A stretch of 23,240 bases of DNA from positions 1 through 23,240 of the forward strand of contig USCI01000038.1 of NCBI GenBank assembly GCA_900553255.1, in the 5' to 3' direction. The position numbers and the translations under genes are program-made. The notes beneath the pieces were generated by a model, which was not told the origin of the DNA, ran no database searches, and worked only from the letters and a program-made list of their open reading frames with translations. This document shows, piece after piece, positions 7,301-15,846 of this stretch (the stretch's first letter is position 1; each line of letters starts with the position of its first letter). The stretch is from an uncultured Oscillospiraceae bacterium (GTDB lineage: Bacteria; Bacillota; Clostridia; Oscillospirales; Acutalibacteraceae).

Positions 7301-7447
7301 ATGCGCCTTTCCCTGGAGACGGCGCTGCCGGTGGTCGGGCACGACCTCGGCAGGGGCGGCGGCTACATTTTCGCCGTTTCCCACACCATCCAGTGCGGCA
7401 CCCCGAAGGCGAATATCGACGCGATGCTCCGTGCGCTCGACGAATAA
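7301..7447 (+). pseudogene. C-terminal remnant of a uroporphyrinogen-decarboxylase-family gene
   Basis: A 48-codon open frame begins three bases after the isomerase stop and ends in GGGYIFAVSHTIQ followed by TPKANIDAMLRALDE. This matches the C-terminal signature of the URO-D superfamily (GGGYIF, H.IQ, P.EN), which includes heme enzymes and corrinoid methyltransferases. Family members are about 340-380 residues long, so roughly seven-eighths of the gene is missing and the remnant abuts the isomerase. It has an ATG but no clear ribosome site, and it lacks the catalytic N-terminal half. It is most likely debris from a deletion or recombination; a small working protein cannot be excluded. Confidence 0.7.
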
Positions 7448-7461
7448 GGCGCGGGCCGTGC

Positions 7462-7490
7462 TTGCCTTTTTCCGCGGGCTGTGTTAGGAT
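7462..7490 (+). promoter_or_regulatory. Possible promoter of the acetyltransferase gene
   Basis: TTGCCT (7462-7467) and TAGGAT (7485-7490) are separated by exactly 17 bp, 24 bp ahead of the acetyltransferase start. Both hexamers deviate from consensus, so this is a modest candidate. Confidence 0.4.
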
Positions 7491-7513
7491 AAGCGGGAAA
7501 AGGCGGTGGGAGC

Positions 7514-7945
7514 ATGGACGATATACGATGGCTCGGCGGCGGCGACGATCTGCGTGAGGCGTTTGCCATCCGGCTTGAGGTGTTTTGCGACGAACAGGGG
7601 TATTCCCCCGAAATGGAGCTGGATGCGCTCGACCGCACCAGCCGGCATGTGCTGCTGTACCGCGACGGCGCGGCGGTGGCGACCGGCCGGCTGTACGAAA
7701 AACGGCCGGGGGTGATGGGCATCGGCCGGCTGGCGGTGCGGCGCGCCTGGCGCGGCTCCGGCATCGGCGGCGAGCTGCTTGCCGCGATGGTGGATCAGGC
7801 GGCGCAGCTCGGTGCGCAGTGGGTGGAGCTCGACGCGCAGTGCCGCGTGATCGGGTTTTACGAAAAGCAGGGGTTTGCCGTTTGCGGCGAGGAGCACATG
7901 GACGGCCATGTGCCGCACCGCATGATGCGCAGAAAACCGGGATAA
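7514..7945 (+). CDS. GNAT-family N-acetyltransferase (YjcF/ElaA-like)
   Basis: The 143-residue protein spans a complete GNAT domain. The acetyl-CoA pyrophosphate loop is RRAWRGSGIG (about residues 76-85), preceded by the strand MGIGRLAV and followed by the C-terminal IGFYEKQGF typical of the fold. The N-terminal stretch IRLEVFCDEQGYSPEMELD resembles the VF..EQG....E.D signature of the YjcF/ElaA group, whose substrates are mostly unknown. GGTGGGAG precedes the ATG. It seems to be a single-gene unit, with a weak promoter upstream and a strong terminator six bases after its stop. Confidence 0.88.
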   Translation: MDDIRWLGGGDDLREAFAIRLEVFCDEQGYSPEMELDALDRTSRHVLLYRDGAAVATGRLYEKRPGVMGIGRLAVRRAWRGSGIGGELLAAMVDQAAQLGAQWVELDAQCRVIGFYEKQGFAVCGEEHMDGHVPHRMMRRKPG

Positions 7946-7950
7946 AAAGA

Positions 7951-7988
7951 GGGGTGCAGCCAAACAAACCGTTTGGCCGCACCCTTTT
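7951..7988. terminator. Strong, probably bidirectional terminator after the acetyltransferase
   Basis: GGGTGC-A-GCCAAAC (7952-7965) pairs with GTTTGGC-C-GCACCC (7971-7984) around a five-base loop, with one mismatch in 14 positions, followed by TTTT. An A-run (7943-7948) on the other side gives a T-run on the minus strand, so it could also serve transcription arriving from the right. Confidence 0.88.
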
Positions 7989-8260
7989 AGTCTGTCGAAA
8001 AACCAGCAAGCAAATGGCAATATGCACAAACGCAGAAGTCTATGCGGCGCATCGCGCCGCATCGGGGAACCCCCGGCGAGGGTTCCCCACCGAAAAAACG
8101 TCCCACCGGGACGTTTTTTCGCCTCTCCTGCGCTCTTTTCAGGGGAATTGTCGTCCTCTGCGGAGGACGACAAGGGGCTTTGCCCCTTGACCCCACCGCC
8201 TTTTGAAAAAGGCGGGCGAAAACTTTTTGTGTATTATTTTTTCTGAATTGACTTCTTCTG
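7985..8260. repeat. Mosaic of palindromes, probable interspersed non-coding repeat element
   Basis: This non-coding interval, between the convergent acetyltransferase and glycosyltransferase genes, holds six successive inverted repeats. They are ATGCGGCGC-3-GCGCCGCAT (8042-8062); GGGGAACCC-7-GGGTTCCCC (8064-8088); a perfect 14-3-14 repeat (8091-8121, arm CGAAAAAACGTCCC); TTGTCGTCCTC-4-GAGGACGACAA (8148-8173); CAAGGGGC-3-GCCCCTTG (8171-8189); and CCGCCTTTT-2-AAAAGGCGG (8196-8215). The right part (about 8196-8240) reappears, diverged and inverted, at the end of the window, so it is a repeat family and not a one-off structure. It encodes no convincing protein. Mobility as a MITE or REP-like element is inferred. 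Confidence 0.8.
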
Positions 8261-8318
8261 CACCCTTTTCGCATATTTTGCTTTTTACCGGCGCTTTTCC
8301 GTGCCCTGTGCGGAGGCC

Positions 8319-9140
8319 CTACCGCGAGGCGAGCTGCATATAGTGCTTGTACAGCGCCGCGAACCGGCTCGCGTGGGAGGAGGCCCAGGGCTTGCGCTTC
8401 CCGCAGAAATGCAGGAACACGGTGTTCTGCATGACCCAGTCCAGATCACACACGCCCTCGCTGCGCAGCCGGTAGGCGGCGTAATAGCGGGCGTCGTAGT
8501 TCCACACGGCGTCCGGCAGCGGCAGGGTGTGGGCGCCGTACAGGAAGTTGAAAACGTCCTGATCCGGCAGCACAAGCTCCGCCGCGTGATCCCGCACGCA
8601 GGCAAAAACGTCCTCCGGCCGGACGATTTCCCGCGCTTTGTCCAGATCCATGAGCATGACCCCGGAATTGTAATAGTCGTGATCGGTATTCAGCCGGATG
8701 CGGTTGACGCCGTTCATGACGGCGAAAACCCCGCTGTGTGAGGCGGCGGCGAAGGCGTGGCCCTGCAGGTCCATATCCCACAGCGCGCGCATCGGGTTGA
8801 GCACCAGGATATCCGAATCGAGGTACAGCACCTTTTTGACGCTTTCGGGCAGGAGCCGGGGCGCCAGCAGGCGGTAGTACATCTCCTGCGGATACTGCCG
8901 GGAAACCGGCGCGTCCCGGAAGGCCGAGCGGTCCACCTGCAGCGGCGTGAGGGCCGCGCCGCGGGCGGCGCACCAGTCCCCGAGAGCCTGCAGCTCCTCC
9001 GGCGGGATGGCGCTGTGCAGCAGCCACACGCGCACGCTTTCCCCCGGATTGTTGTTGATAAGCGAGCACAGCATCGTCCGGAACGGCCGGATGTAATTGC
9101 TGTTGAAGGTGACCAGCAGATGGATTTCGCGGTTTTTCAT
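8319..9140 (-). CDS. Family 8 glycosyltransferase
   Basis: The 273-residue protein has the retaining GT8 fold of LgtC and glycogenin, which transfers hexose from a UDP-sugar. It starts with HLLVTFNSNYI, has the metal-binding DSD motif in LYLDSDILVLNP (108-110), then YYNSGVMLMDL (156-166), LPDQDVFN (191-198) and the C-terminal HFCGKRKPW (244-252) carrying the second metal-site histidine. There is no signal peptide or membrane segment, so it is cytosolic and probably decorates a cell-surface glycan. AGGGAAAGG precedes the ATG. It forms a single-gene unit with its own promoter. I see no clear terminator after its stop. Acceptor and donor are not predictable from sequence. Confidence 0.9.
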   Translation of the reverse strand: MKNREIHLLVTFNSNYIRPFRTMLCSLINNNPGESVRVWLLHSAIPPEELQALGDWCAARGAALTPLQVDRSAFRDAPVSRQYPQEMYYRLLAPRLLPESVKKVLYLDSDILVLNPMRALWDMDLQGHAFAAASHSGVFAVMNGVNRIRLNTDHDYYNSGVMLMDLDKAREIVRPEDVFACVRDHAAELVLPDQDVFNFLYGAHTLPLPDAVWNYDARYYAAYRLRSEGVCDLDWVMQNTVFLHFCGKRKPWASSHASRFAALYKHYMQLASR

Positions 9141-9217
9141 CGCCTTTCCCTCCCGGGTGGATTGCGGGGCTCCGGCCGGGCGGCGTCCCCCGGAACCGGC
9201 AAAAGCCCCTGCATCCG

Positions 9218-9246
9218 ATTATACCCGGTTTCGCCCCGGTTTTCAA
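9218..9246 (-). promoter_or_regulatory. Promoter of the glycosyltransferase gene
   Basis: On the minus strand TTGAAA (9241-9246), a 17-bp spacer and a perfect TATAAT (9218-9223) lie about 78 bp upstream of the glycosyltransferase start. Confidence 0.85.
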
Positions 9247-9330
9247 TCGGCAGATGCGGCGGCGCCAGGGAAGGCGCATCCTCCGGAAACCGGATCCTGC
9301 CCCGCAGCGGAAAAACCTGGTACGCGGCAG

Positions 9331-9359
9331 TTGAAATGGCAAAAGAAAAATGATAAAAT
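9331..9359 (+). promoter_or_regulatory. Promoter of the recJ-rel-hemZ operon
   Basis: TTGAAA (9331-9336), 17 bp and TAAAAT (9354-9359) lie in a short AT-rich patch about 75 bp ahead of recJ. It is divergent from the glycosyltransferase promoter, and roughly 85 bp separate the two -35 boxes. Confidence 0.75.
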
Positions 9360-9435
9360 AAAGTATTATACCATTTGACGGGAGACGGTTCGGCCGTCTG
9401 TCGGGGATCATCCCGCGGGAAGGAGAGAGCAAACG

Positions 9436-11490
9436 ATGAGCATCAGGCGTTGGGTATCGCTGCCGCTGGACAAAGAGGCGGCCGCGCAGCTGTCGGAGGA
9501 ATGCGGCGCCCATCCGTTTCTGGCGCTCCTGCTCGGCACGCGTGGGATTTCCACGGCGGAGGAAGCGGCTGATTTCCTCTACGGCACCGAGCTGACCGAG
9601 GATCCGTTCAGCCTCGCGGACATGGATCTCGCGGTCGAGCGGGTGCAGCGGGCGATGGACAGCGGCGAGCGGATCGCCGTTTTCGGGGATTACGACGCGG
9701 ACGGCGTCACCGCGACGGTGCTGCTGTACAGCTACCTTTCCTCGCGCGGGGCGGATGTGTTCTACCGGCTGCCGGAACGCGAGGGGGACGGCTACGGGCT
9801 TCACCGGCCGACCATCGACCGGCTCGCCGAAGAGGGCGCAAAGCTGATTATCACGGTGGACAACGGGATTGCCGCGGCGGATGAGGTGGCGTACGCCCGC
9901 GAAAAGGGCATCGACGTGGTGGTCACCGACCACCACCAGCCGCAGGAGGTGCTGCCGCGCGCGGTGGCGGTGGTGGATCCGCACCGGGCGGACTGCGAAA
10001 GCACCTTCAAGGAATACGCCGGCGTCGGGGTCGCGTTCCTGCTGGCCTGTGCGCTCGAGGGCGACATGGACACCGTGCTGGAGGAATACGCGGATCTGGT
10101 GGCGCTCGGCACCCTCGCCGACGTGGTGTCGCTCAGCGGTGCCAACCGGGTGCTGGTGCGCCGCGGGCTGGAGAAGATCAACCGGCGGGAACGCCCCGGC
10201 CTGCGGGCGCTCGCGGAGGTGGCCGGCGCCGGCGGCAAGGCACTGACCGCGACTGGCACCGTGTTTACCCTCGCGCCGCGGATCAATGCGTCCGGGCGCA
10301 TGGCGTCGCCGGAATATGCGGCGCGGCTGCTGCTGTGCGGCAGCGACGGGGAGGCTGCGCCGCTCGCGGAAGAGGTGCAGGCCCTCAATGTGCAGCGCCA
10401 GACGGTGGAGGCGGCTATTTTAGCGGAAATTCTGGGCAAACTGGAAAAGGAGCCGGAACGCCTGCTCGACCGCGTGCTGGTGGTGGAGGGCGAAAACTGG
10501 CATCCGGGCGTCGTCGGCATCATCGCCGCGCGCCTGCTCGAGCGTTTCGGCAAGCCGTGCATTGTCCTGTCGGTCCGCGGGGACGGCACCGCGCGCGGCT
10601 CCGGCCGCAGCATCCGGGGTTTTTCGCTGTTTGAGGCGCTGTCCGCGTGCAGCGACGTGCTGACCGCCTTCGGCGGGCACGAACTGGCCGCCGGGGCTTC
10701 GCTTAAGGCGGAGGACATCCCGCGGCTGCGGGAGCGGATCAACGCCTATGCCGCGCAGCGCTTCGCCTTCATGCCGGTGCCGGAGCTGACCATCGACATC
10801 CGGCTGCGGCCTTCGCAGGTCGGCATCGACAAGCTGCCGCTGCTCGAGGCGCTCGAGCCGTGCGGGGCGGGCAATCCGGCGCCGCTGTTTGCCCTGATGC
10901 ATATGCGGCTCGACGCCGTTTCGCCGGTCGGCGGCGGCAAGCACCTGCGCCTGTCGGTGTCGCGGGACGGCACCCAGCTGACGGTGATGCGCTTCCGCCA
11001 GACGGCGGACGCGTTCCCGGTGGAGTGCGGGACGCTGCTCAACCTGGCGGTGTCGCTCGAACGCAACGAATACAACGGGACGGTCAGCGTGTCGCTGATC
11101 GCTAAGGATATCCGCATCGACGGGGCGGATCAGGAACAGCTGATCGAAGGGGTCCAGCTGTATGAAAAGACGATGCGCGGGGAGCCGCTGACCGCGGAGG
11201 AGGCGCGGCGGCTGCTGCCGTCGCGGGAGGAAACGGCGGCGCTGTACCGTTACCTGCGGCAGCATCCGCGCTTTACCGGCACCCTTGAGCAGCTGGCCTA
11301 TGCGGCGCCGCAGGCCGGCGGCCCGGCCAGGGTGCGGGTCAGCCTCGAGGCGCTCGGGCAGGCGCAGCTGCTCGAGACGGCGGACGACGGGGAATTTTTA
11401 TCGGTGCGCCTGCTGCCGGCACAGGGCAAGGCGGATCTGCAGGCAACGCCGGTCATGCGCCGGCTGCAGCAAGCGGCGGAAGGGGAGTGA
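9436..11490 (+). CDS. recJ: Single-stranded-DNA-specific exonuclease RecJ
   Basis: The 684-residue protein degrades single-stranded DNA 5' to 3' in recombinational and base-excision repair. The DHH-domain motifs appear in order: GDYDADG (84-90), VDNG (141-144), TDHHQ (164-168), a later ALGTLADVVSL and INASGRM. They are followed by the DHHA1 domain with GSGRSI and FGGHELAAG (about 410-420), and an OB-fold region with CGAGNPAPLF. A C-terminal extension of about 110 residues follows the OB-fold, as in Firmicutes RecJ. GGAAGGAGAG precedes the ATG. It is the first gene of the operon, and its stop overlaps or nearly touches rel. Confidence 0.96.
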   Translation: MSIRRWVSLPLDKEAAAQLSEECGAHPFLALLLGTRGISTAEEAADFLYGTELTEDPFSLADMDLAVERVQRAMDSGERIAVFGDYDADGVTATVLLYSYLSSRGADVFYRLPEREGDGYGLHRPTIDRLAEEGAKLIITVDNGIAAADEVAYAREKGIDVVVTDHHQPQEVLPRAVAVVDPHRADCESTFKEYAGVGVAFLLACALEGDMDTVLEEYADLVALGTLADVVSLSGANRVLVRRGLEKINRRERPGLRALAEVAGAGGKALTATGTVFTLAPRINASGRMASPEYAARLLLCGSDGEAAPLAEEVQALNVQRQTVEAAILAEILGKLEKEPERLLDRVLVVEGENWHPGVVGIIAARLLERFGKPCIVLSVRGDGTARGSGRSIRGFSLFEALSACSDVLTAFGGHELAAGASLKAEDIPRLRERINAYAAQRFAFMPVPELTIDIRLRPSQVGIDKLPLLEALEPCGAGNPAPLFALMHMRLDAVSPVGGGKHLRLSVSRDGTQLTVMRFRQTADAFPVECGTLLNLAVSLERNEYNGTVSVSLIAKDIRIDGADQEQLIEGVQLYEKTMRGEPLTAEEARRLLPSREETAALYRYLRQHPRFTGTLEQLAYAAPQAGGPARVRVSLEALGQAQLLETADDGEFLSVRLLPAQGKADLQATPVMRRLQQAAEGE

Positions 11491-11498
11491 AGCAGGCG

Positions 11499-13682
11499 AT
11501 GATTCAAAAAGAGGAATGCATTTCCGATCTGAAAAACCGTATCATGAAAAGCGAGAAGGCCTACGACCTGGACGCGGTCGACCGCGCGATCACCCTCGCC
11601 TGCCGCGCGCACGAGGGGCAGAAGCGCGCTTCCGGCGAGGAATACGTCTGCCATCCGCTGCAGGTGGCCTGCATCCTGGTGGATCTGGGCATGGACAGCG
11701 AGACCATCGAGGCCGCCATCCTGCACGACGTGGTCGAGGACACCCCGGTCGAGCTTTCCGAGATCCGCAAGCAGTTCGGCCAGGATGTGGCCAACCTCGT
11801 GGACGGGGTCACCAAGCTCAACAAGATCCCCTTTTCCACCCGTGAGGAGCAGCAGGCGGAAAACGTGCGCAAGATGCTGCTGGCGATGTCCGAGGACATC
11901 CGGGTCATCATCATCAAGCTCGCCGACCGGCTGCACAACCTGCGCACCATCGGCTCGCTGCCGGAGCAGAAGCGCCGGGACAAGGCCAAGGAGACGCTGG
12001 ACATTTTCGCCCCGCTCGCGCACCGGCTCGGTATCCGCGCGGTCAAGGAGGAGCTGGAGGACCTGTCGCTGCGCATCCTTGACCCGGTGGCCTACAAGGA
12101 GATTGAGGACGCCCTCGCGCTGCGCGAGGGCGAGCGCAACGCCTTCCTCGAAAGCATCCAGCAGCGCATCCGCGACCGGCTGGCGGAATTCGATATGAAG
12201 CCGTTTGTCTCCGGCCGTATCAAAAGCATCACCGGCATCTACCGCAAGATGTACATGCACGGGCGCGCCTTTGAGGAGATTTACGACATCTACGCCGTCC
12301 GGGTAATCGTGGATACGGTTAACGACTGTTACAATGTGCTCGGCATCATTCACGACATGTTCCGGCCGCTGCCCAACCGCTTCAAGGACTATATCTCCAC
12401 CCCGAAGGCGAATATGTACCAGTCGCTGCACACCACCGTCATCAGCAAGGAGAAGATCCCCTTCGAGGTGCAGATCCGCACCTGGGAGATGCACTACACG
12501 GCGGAATACGGCATCGCGGCGCACTGGAAATACAAGCTCGGCATCCAGCGCAAGGATAAGCTCGAGGAGCGGCTCGCCTGGGTGCGGCAGTTCATCGAGA
12601 ACCAGAAGGATGTCGACGACGCGGAGGATATCGTCCGCAGCATCAAGACCGACCTGTCCTCCGACGACGTGTTTGTGTTCACCCCGAAAGGCGATGTGCT
12701 GACCCTGCCGGTGGGCGCGACGGTGATCGATTTCGCCTACGCGATCCACACGGCGGTGGGCAACCGCATGGTGGGGGCGAAGGTGGACGGGCGGATCGTG
12801 CCGCTTGACTATGTGGTGAAGACCGGCGAGATCGTGGAGATCATCACCTCGTCGGGACAGGGGCGCGGGCCGAGCCGCGACTGGCTGAACATCGTCAAGA
12901 CCGGCGAGGCGCGCAACAAGATCCGCTCCTGGTTCAAGAAGGAGCGCCGGGAGGAAAACATCGAGCAGGGCAGGCAGGAGCTCGAGCGGGAGCTGTCCCG
13001 CAACGGGATCCGGCTGCCGGAGGACCGCATGCAGGAGTTCCTGCTCGGGCAGAGCAAAAAGCAGCACTGCGCCTCGCTGGAGGATTTTTACGCCGCGATC
13101 GGCTACGGCGGCGTGCTGCTGTCCCGCATCGTGCCCCGCATGAAGGAGGACTACCTCCGGATGGTGCGTTCGGAGGAGGAGATCCAGCCCGAGGACGTCG
13201 TCACGGTGCCGCACCGGCACAACAACGGCGGCGTCATCATCGACGGCATGGACAACTGCCTGGTGAAATTCGCCCGATGCTGCAACCCGGTGCCGGGGGA
13301 CGACATCATCGGCTTCATCACCCGCGGCTACGGCGTATCCATCCACAAGCGCGACTGCACCAACGTGCCGCGTGACCTGGCGCAGGCGCCGGAGCCGGAG
13401 CGCTGGGTGCCGGTGCACTGGGAGAACGACGCCGAAAAGGAATTCAAGGCGACGCTGTATATCGAGGCGCAGAACCGGCACACGCTGCTCGCGGACATCA
13501 CCACCCAGCTCGCGTCCATGCATGTGATGATCCACGCCATCAACGCCAGGGAGCCCAAGGACGGCCAGGCGCAGATGAGCCTGACCCTCGGGGTCAGCAG
13601 CCTGGATCATCTGAAATCGGTGGGCGCGCGCCTGGCCAAGATCCCGGGGGTGGAGCGGGTTTCGCGCTCCAACGCCGGTTAA
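11499..13682 (+). CDS. relA: Bifunctional (p)ppGpp synthetase/hydrolase Rel
   Basis: The 727-residue long RSH enzyme makes and destroys (p)ppGpp in the stringent response. Order of domains: HD hydrolase with HDVVED (76-81); synthetase with RFKDYISTPKANMYQSLHTT, in which RFKD (294-297) is the RXKD motif that marks bifunctional Rel; TGS domain from about 390 (VFTPKGD); a Cys-containing region with CCNPVPGDD (from 594) and HKRDC; and a C-terminal ACT domain (about 655-725). Both catalytic halves look intact. The ATG at 11499 with AGGGGAG (11481-11487) upstream is chosen. A GTG at 11487, overlapping the recJ stop as GTGA, would add four residues and is possible. It is translationally close to recJ. 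Confidence 0.96.
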   Translation: MIQKEECISDLKNRIMKSEKAYDLDAVDRAITLACRAHEGQKRASGEEYVCHPLQVACILVDLGMDSETIEAAILHDVVEDTPVELSEIRKQFGQDVANLVDGVTKLNKIPFSTREEQQAENVRKMLLAMSEDIRVIIIKLADRLHNLRTIGSLPEQKRRDKAKETLDIFAPLAHRLGIRAVKEELEDLSLRILDPVAYKEIEDALALREGERNAFLESIQQRIRDRLAEFDMKPFVSGRIKSITGIYRKMYMHGRAFEEIYDIYAVRVIVDTVNDCYNVLGIIHDMFRPLPNRFKDYISTPKANMYQSLHTTVISKEKIPFEVQIRTWEMHYTAEYGIAAHWKYKLGIQRKDKLEERLAWVRQFIENQKDVDDAEDIVRSIKTDLSSDDVFVFTPKGDVLTLPVGATVIDFAYAIHTAVGNRMVGAKVDGRIVPLDYVVKTGEIVEIITSSGQGRGPSRDWLNIVKTGEARNKIRSWFKKERREENIEQGRQELERELSRNGIRLPEDRMQEFLLGQSKKQHCASLEDFYAAIGYGGVLLSRIVPRMKEDYLRMVRSEEEIQPEDVVTVPHRHNNGGVIIDGMDNCLVKFARCCNPVPGDDIIGFITRGYGVSIHKRDCTNVPRDLAQAPEPERWVPVHWENDAEKEFKATLYIEAQNRHTLLADITTQLASMHVMIHAINAREPKDGQAQMSLTLGVSSLDHLKSVGARLAKIPGVERVSRSNAG

Positions 13683-13698
13683 AAGAAAGGAAAAAAGA

Positions 13699-14322
13699 AT
13701 GAGAGTTTTTTGCCTGCCGGTGGGAGAGCTGGCGACCAACTGCTATCTGGCCGCGGACGAGAACGGCAACGCGGCGGTGATCGATCCGGGCGACGGGGCA
13801 CAGGAGATCCTGGCCCGGGCGGCACAGGAGGGACTGACCATTGCCGCGATATTGCTGACCCACGCGCATTACGACCATATGCTCGCCGCCGCGGAGGTCC
13901 GGGCGGCGACCGGCGCGCCGGTGTGCGTGTACGCCGACGATCAGCCGGCACTCACCGACCCGGTGCGCAGCCTGACGGCGTTTTTCGCGCCCGGGCGCAT
14001 GCCGGAGCTGACCGCCGACCGCGTGGTGCGGGAGGGGGACGTCATCGAGGCGGGCGGGCTGCGCTTTACGGTGCTGCACACCCCCGGCCATACGCCGGGG
14101 AGCTGCTGCTACCTGTGCCGGCGCACGCTGTTTTCCGGCGACACCCTGTTTATGGACAGCGAGGGCCGCACCGATTTCCCCGGCGGCGACCCGCACGCGC
14201 TGGCCGCTTCGCTGCGGCGCCTGGCCGCGCTTGAGGGGGACTACGCCGTTTATCCCGGCCACGGTCCCGCCACCACCCTTTCGCGGGAGAGGGCGGAAAA
14301 TCCATATTTACAAAGAGCTTAA
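13699..14322 (+). CDS. Metallo-beta-lactamase-fold hydrolase, glyoxalase II-like
   Basis: The 207-residue protein carries the full dinuclear metal set of the fold: THAHYDH (54-60), His131 in HTPGHTPGS, Asp148 in FSGDTLF and His188 in YPGHGP. Length and motif spacing fit the short GloB-like hydrolases of Firmicutes, which often sit after rel. The natural substrate is not certain; hydrolysis of S-lactoylglutathione-type thioesters is only a family analogy, since many clostridia lack glutathione. AAGAAAGG precedes the ATG, 16 bp after rel. Confidence 0.9.
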   Translation: MRVFCLPVGELATNCYLAADENGNAAVIDPGDGAQEILARAAQEGLTIAAILLTHAHYDHMLAAAEVRAATGAPVCVYADDQPALTDPVRSLTAFFAPGRMPELTADRVVREGDVIEAGGLRFTVLHTPGHTPGSCCYLCRRTLFSGDTLFMDSEGRTDFPGGDPHALAASLRRLAALEGDYAVYPGHGPATTLSRERAENPYLQRA

Positions 14323-14334
14323 CGGGACGATACG

Positions 14335-15846
14335 ATGAATCTGATACTTAACGGGCACAAATTCCGCTACGAAATCGAGAATATCTGCCGGCTGTTCCTG
14401 CCGCAGGAGCCGGTCGCGGTGCTCTGGGACGCGCCGGAGGAGACGGCGCCCGGCGGGCTGACGGCGTATACCGGGCTTAGCCGCGGGGAGGCCGTGACCA
14501 CCATCCGCTGCGTGCTGACGCTGGAGGATTTCCGGCAGGAGCGCGAGTGGACGGTGGACAACGCCGAGCCGGAATACCGCGACGAGTGCGAGCTGCGCAT
14601 GGCGGAAAAGCTGTATGAGCTGTTCTGCGCGCTGTTCGGTTTCACGCTGCAGTGGGGGATTATCACCGGGGTGCGTCCGGTGAAGCTGCTGCGCCGGCTG
14701 ATCCGCGAGCAGGGCGGGGAGCAGGCGCTGCGCTGGTTCCGCGAGCGGCTGCTCGTCGGGGAGGACAAGACCGCGCTGTGCCGGCGCACGCTTGAGGCGG
14801 AGGATAAAATCCTCGCGCTCTCCCGGCCGGATTCGTTCAGCCTGTACGTGTCGGTGCCGTTCTGCCCGACCCGCTGCGATTACTGCTCCTTCGTCTCCCA
14901 GACGGTGGAGCGGGCGGCGCGGCTGATCCCGGCCTACGTCGAGCGGCTGACCGAGGAGATCGCCTATACCGGCGCGCTGGCCAAAAGCCTCGGCCTGCGG
15001 CTGGAGACGGTGTATTTCGGCGGCGGCACCCCGACCACCCTGTCCGCCGAACAGCTCGCGGCGGTGCTGCGGGCGGTGGAGGACAGCTTTGACCTGTCCG
15101 CGCTGCGGGAGTACACGGTGGAGGCCGGCCGCCCCGACACGGTGGCCGAGGATAAGCTGCGCACCCTCAAGGCGGCGGGGGTGTCCCGCGTGAGCATCAA
15201 CCCGCAGACGCTGCGGGACGACGTGCTGCGCGCCATCGGCCGCCGGCATACGGTGGAGCAGTTTTACGACGCCTTCGCGCTCGCGCGGCGCTGCGGGCTC
15301 GACAACATCAACACCGACCTGATCGCCGGGCTGCCCGGGGACGACGCCGAGGGCTTTTACGGCACCCTCGAGGGTATACTTTCGCTCGCACCGGAAAGCA
15401 TAACGGTGCATACGCTGAGCATGAAGCGCGCCTCCAACCTGGTGATCCAGCACCGCGCCGACTACCGGGTGCAGGACGACGCGGTGCGCATGGTGGCCTA
15501 TTCGGCCCGGCGGCTGCCGCAGGCCGGGTACCATCCCTACTACCTGTACCGCCAGAGCCGGATGGTCGGCAACCAGGAAAACGTCGGCTGGGCGCTCGAC
15601 GGGCGGGACGGCCTGTACAACGTATACATCATGGACGAGACGCATACCATCCTCGCCTGCGGGGCGGGCGCGGTGACCAAGCTCAAGCAGCCGGGCACCG
15701 ACCACCTCGAACGCGTGTTCAACTACAAGTTCCCGTACGAGTACAACGCGGGGCTGGAGGAGATGCTGGCAAGGAAAGAGCAGGTGAAGGCTTTTTATGA
15801 AAAATACGGCGCAAAAACGGATTCTGCAGCTCGCGCAGATCAATGA
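14335..15846 (+). CDS. hemZ: Coproporphyrinogen dehydrogenase-like radical SAM protein HemZ
   Basis: The 503-residue protein is a HemN/HemW-superfamily radical SAM enzyme of the HemZ type. It has a roughly 165-residue N-terminal extension before the cluster motif FCPTRCDYC (Cys177, 181, 184), then YFGGGTPTTL (228-236) and VEAGRPD. HemZ proteins have been linked to oxygen-independent coproporphyrinogen III oxidation, but many hosts lack a full heme pathway, so the real substrate is open. The ribosome site is weak (GGGAC), and the start lies 12 bases after the preceding stop, which suggests translational coupling. Its last 50 bases overlap the next gene. Confidence 0.92.
   Translation: MNLILNGHKFRYEIENICRLFLPQEPVAVLWDAPEETAPGGLTAYTGLSRGEAVTTIRCVLTLEDFRQEREWTVDNAEPEYRDECELRMAEKLYELFCALFGFTLQWGIITGVRPVKLLRRLIREQGGEQALRWFRERLLVGEDKTALCRRTLEAEDKILALSRPDSFSLYVSVPFCPTRCDYCSFVSQTVERAARLIPAYVERLTEEIAYTGALAKSLGLRLETVYFGGGTPTTLSAEQLAAVLRAVEDSFDLSALREYTVEAGRPDTVAEDKLRTLKAAGVSRVSINPQTLRDDVLRAIGRRHTVEQFYDAFALARRCGLDNINTDLIAGLPGDDAEGFYGTLEGILSLAPESITVHTLSMKRASNLVIQHRADYRVQDDAVRMVAYSARRLPQAGYHPYYLYRQSRMVGNQENVGWALDGRDGLYNVYIMDETHTILACGAGAVTKLKQPGTDHLERVFNYKFPYEYNAGLEEMLARKEQVKAFYEKYGAKTDSAARADQ

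Noticed and set aside
5687..7384. 565-codon open frame on the minus strand across the kinase and isomerase
   Set aside because: It has no recognisable domain and is opposite two well-supported genes.
8042..8215. CRISPR array
   Set aside because: The palindromes differ from each other and are not separated by equal-length spacers; no cas gene is nearby.
8022..8246. Short open frames in the palindrome region
   Set aside because: They are made of inverted-repeat sequence and lack ribosome sites and family resemblance.
8446..9984. 512-codon minus-strand frame spanning the glycosyltransferase-recJ gap
   Set aside because: It crosses two divergent promoters and reads the glycosyltransferase in a wrong frame; the translation looks random.
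11298..13739. 813-codon open frame on the minus strand across rel
   Set aside because: It is antisense to a clearly conserved Rel protein. Its composition is rich in Ala, Arg, His, Asp, Val and Leu and carries no family motif. Long shadow frames are expected in GC-rich coding DNA.
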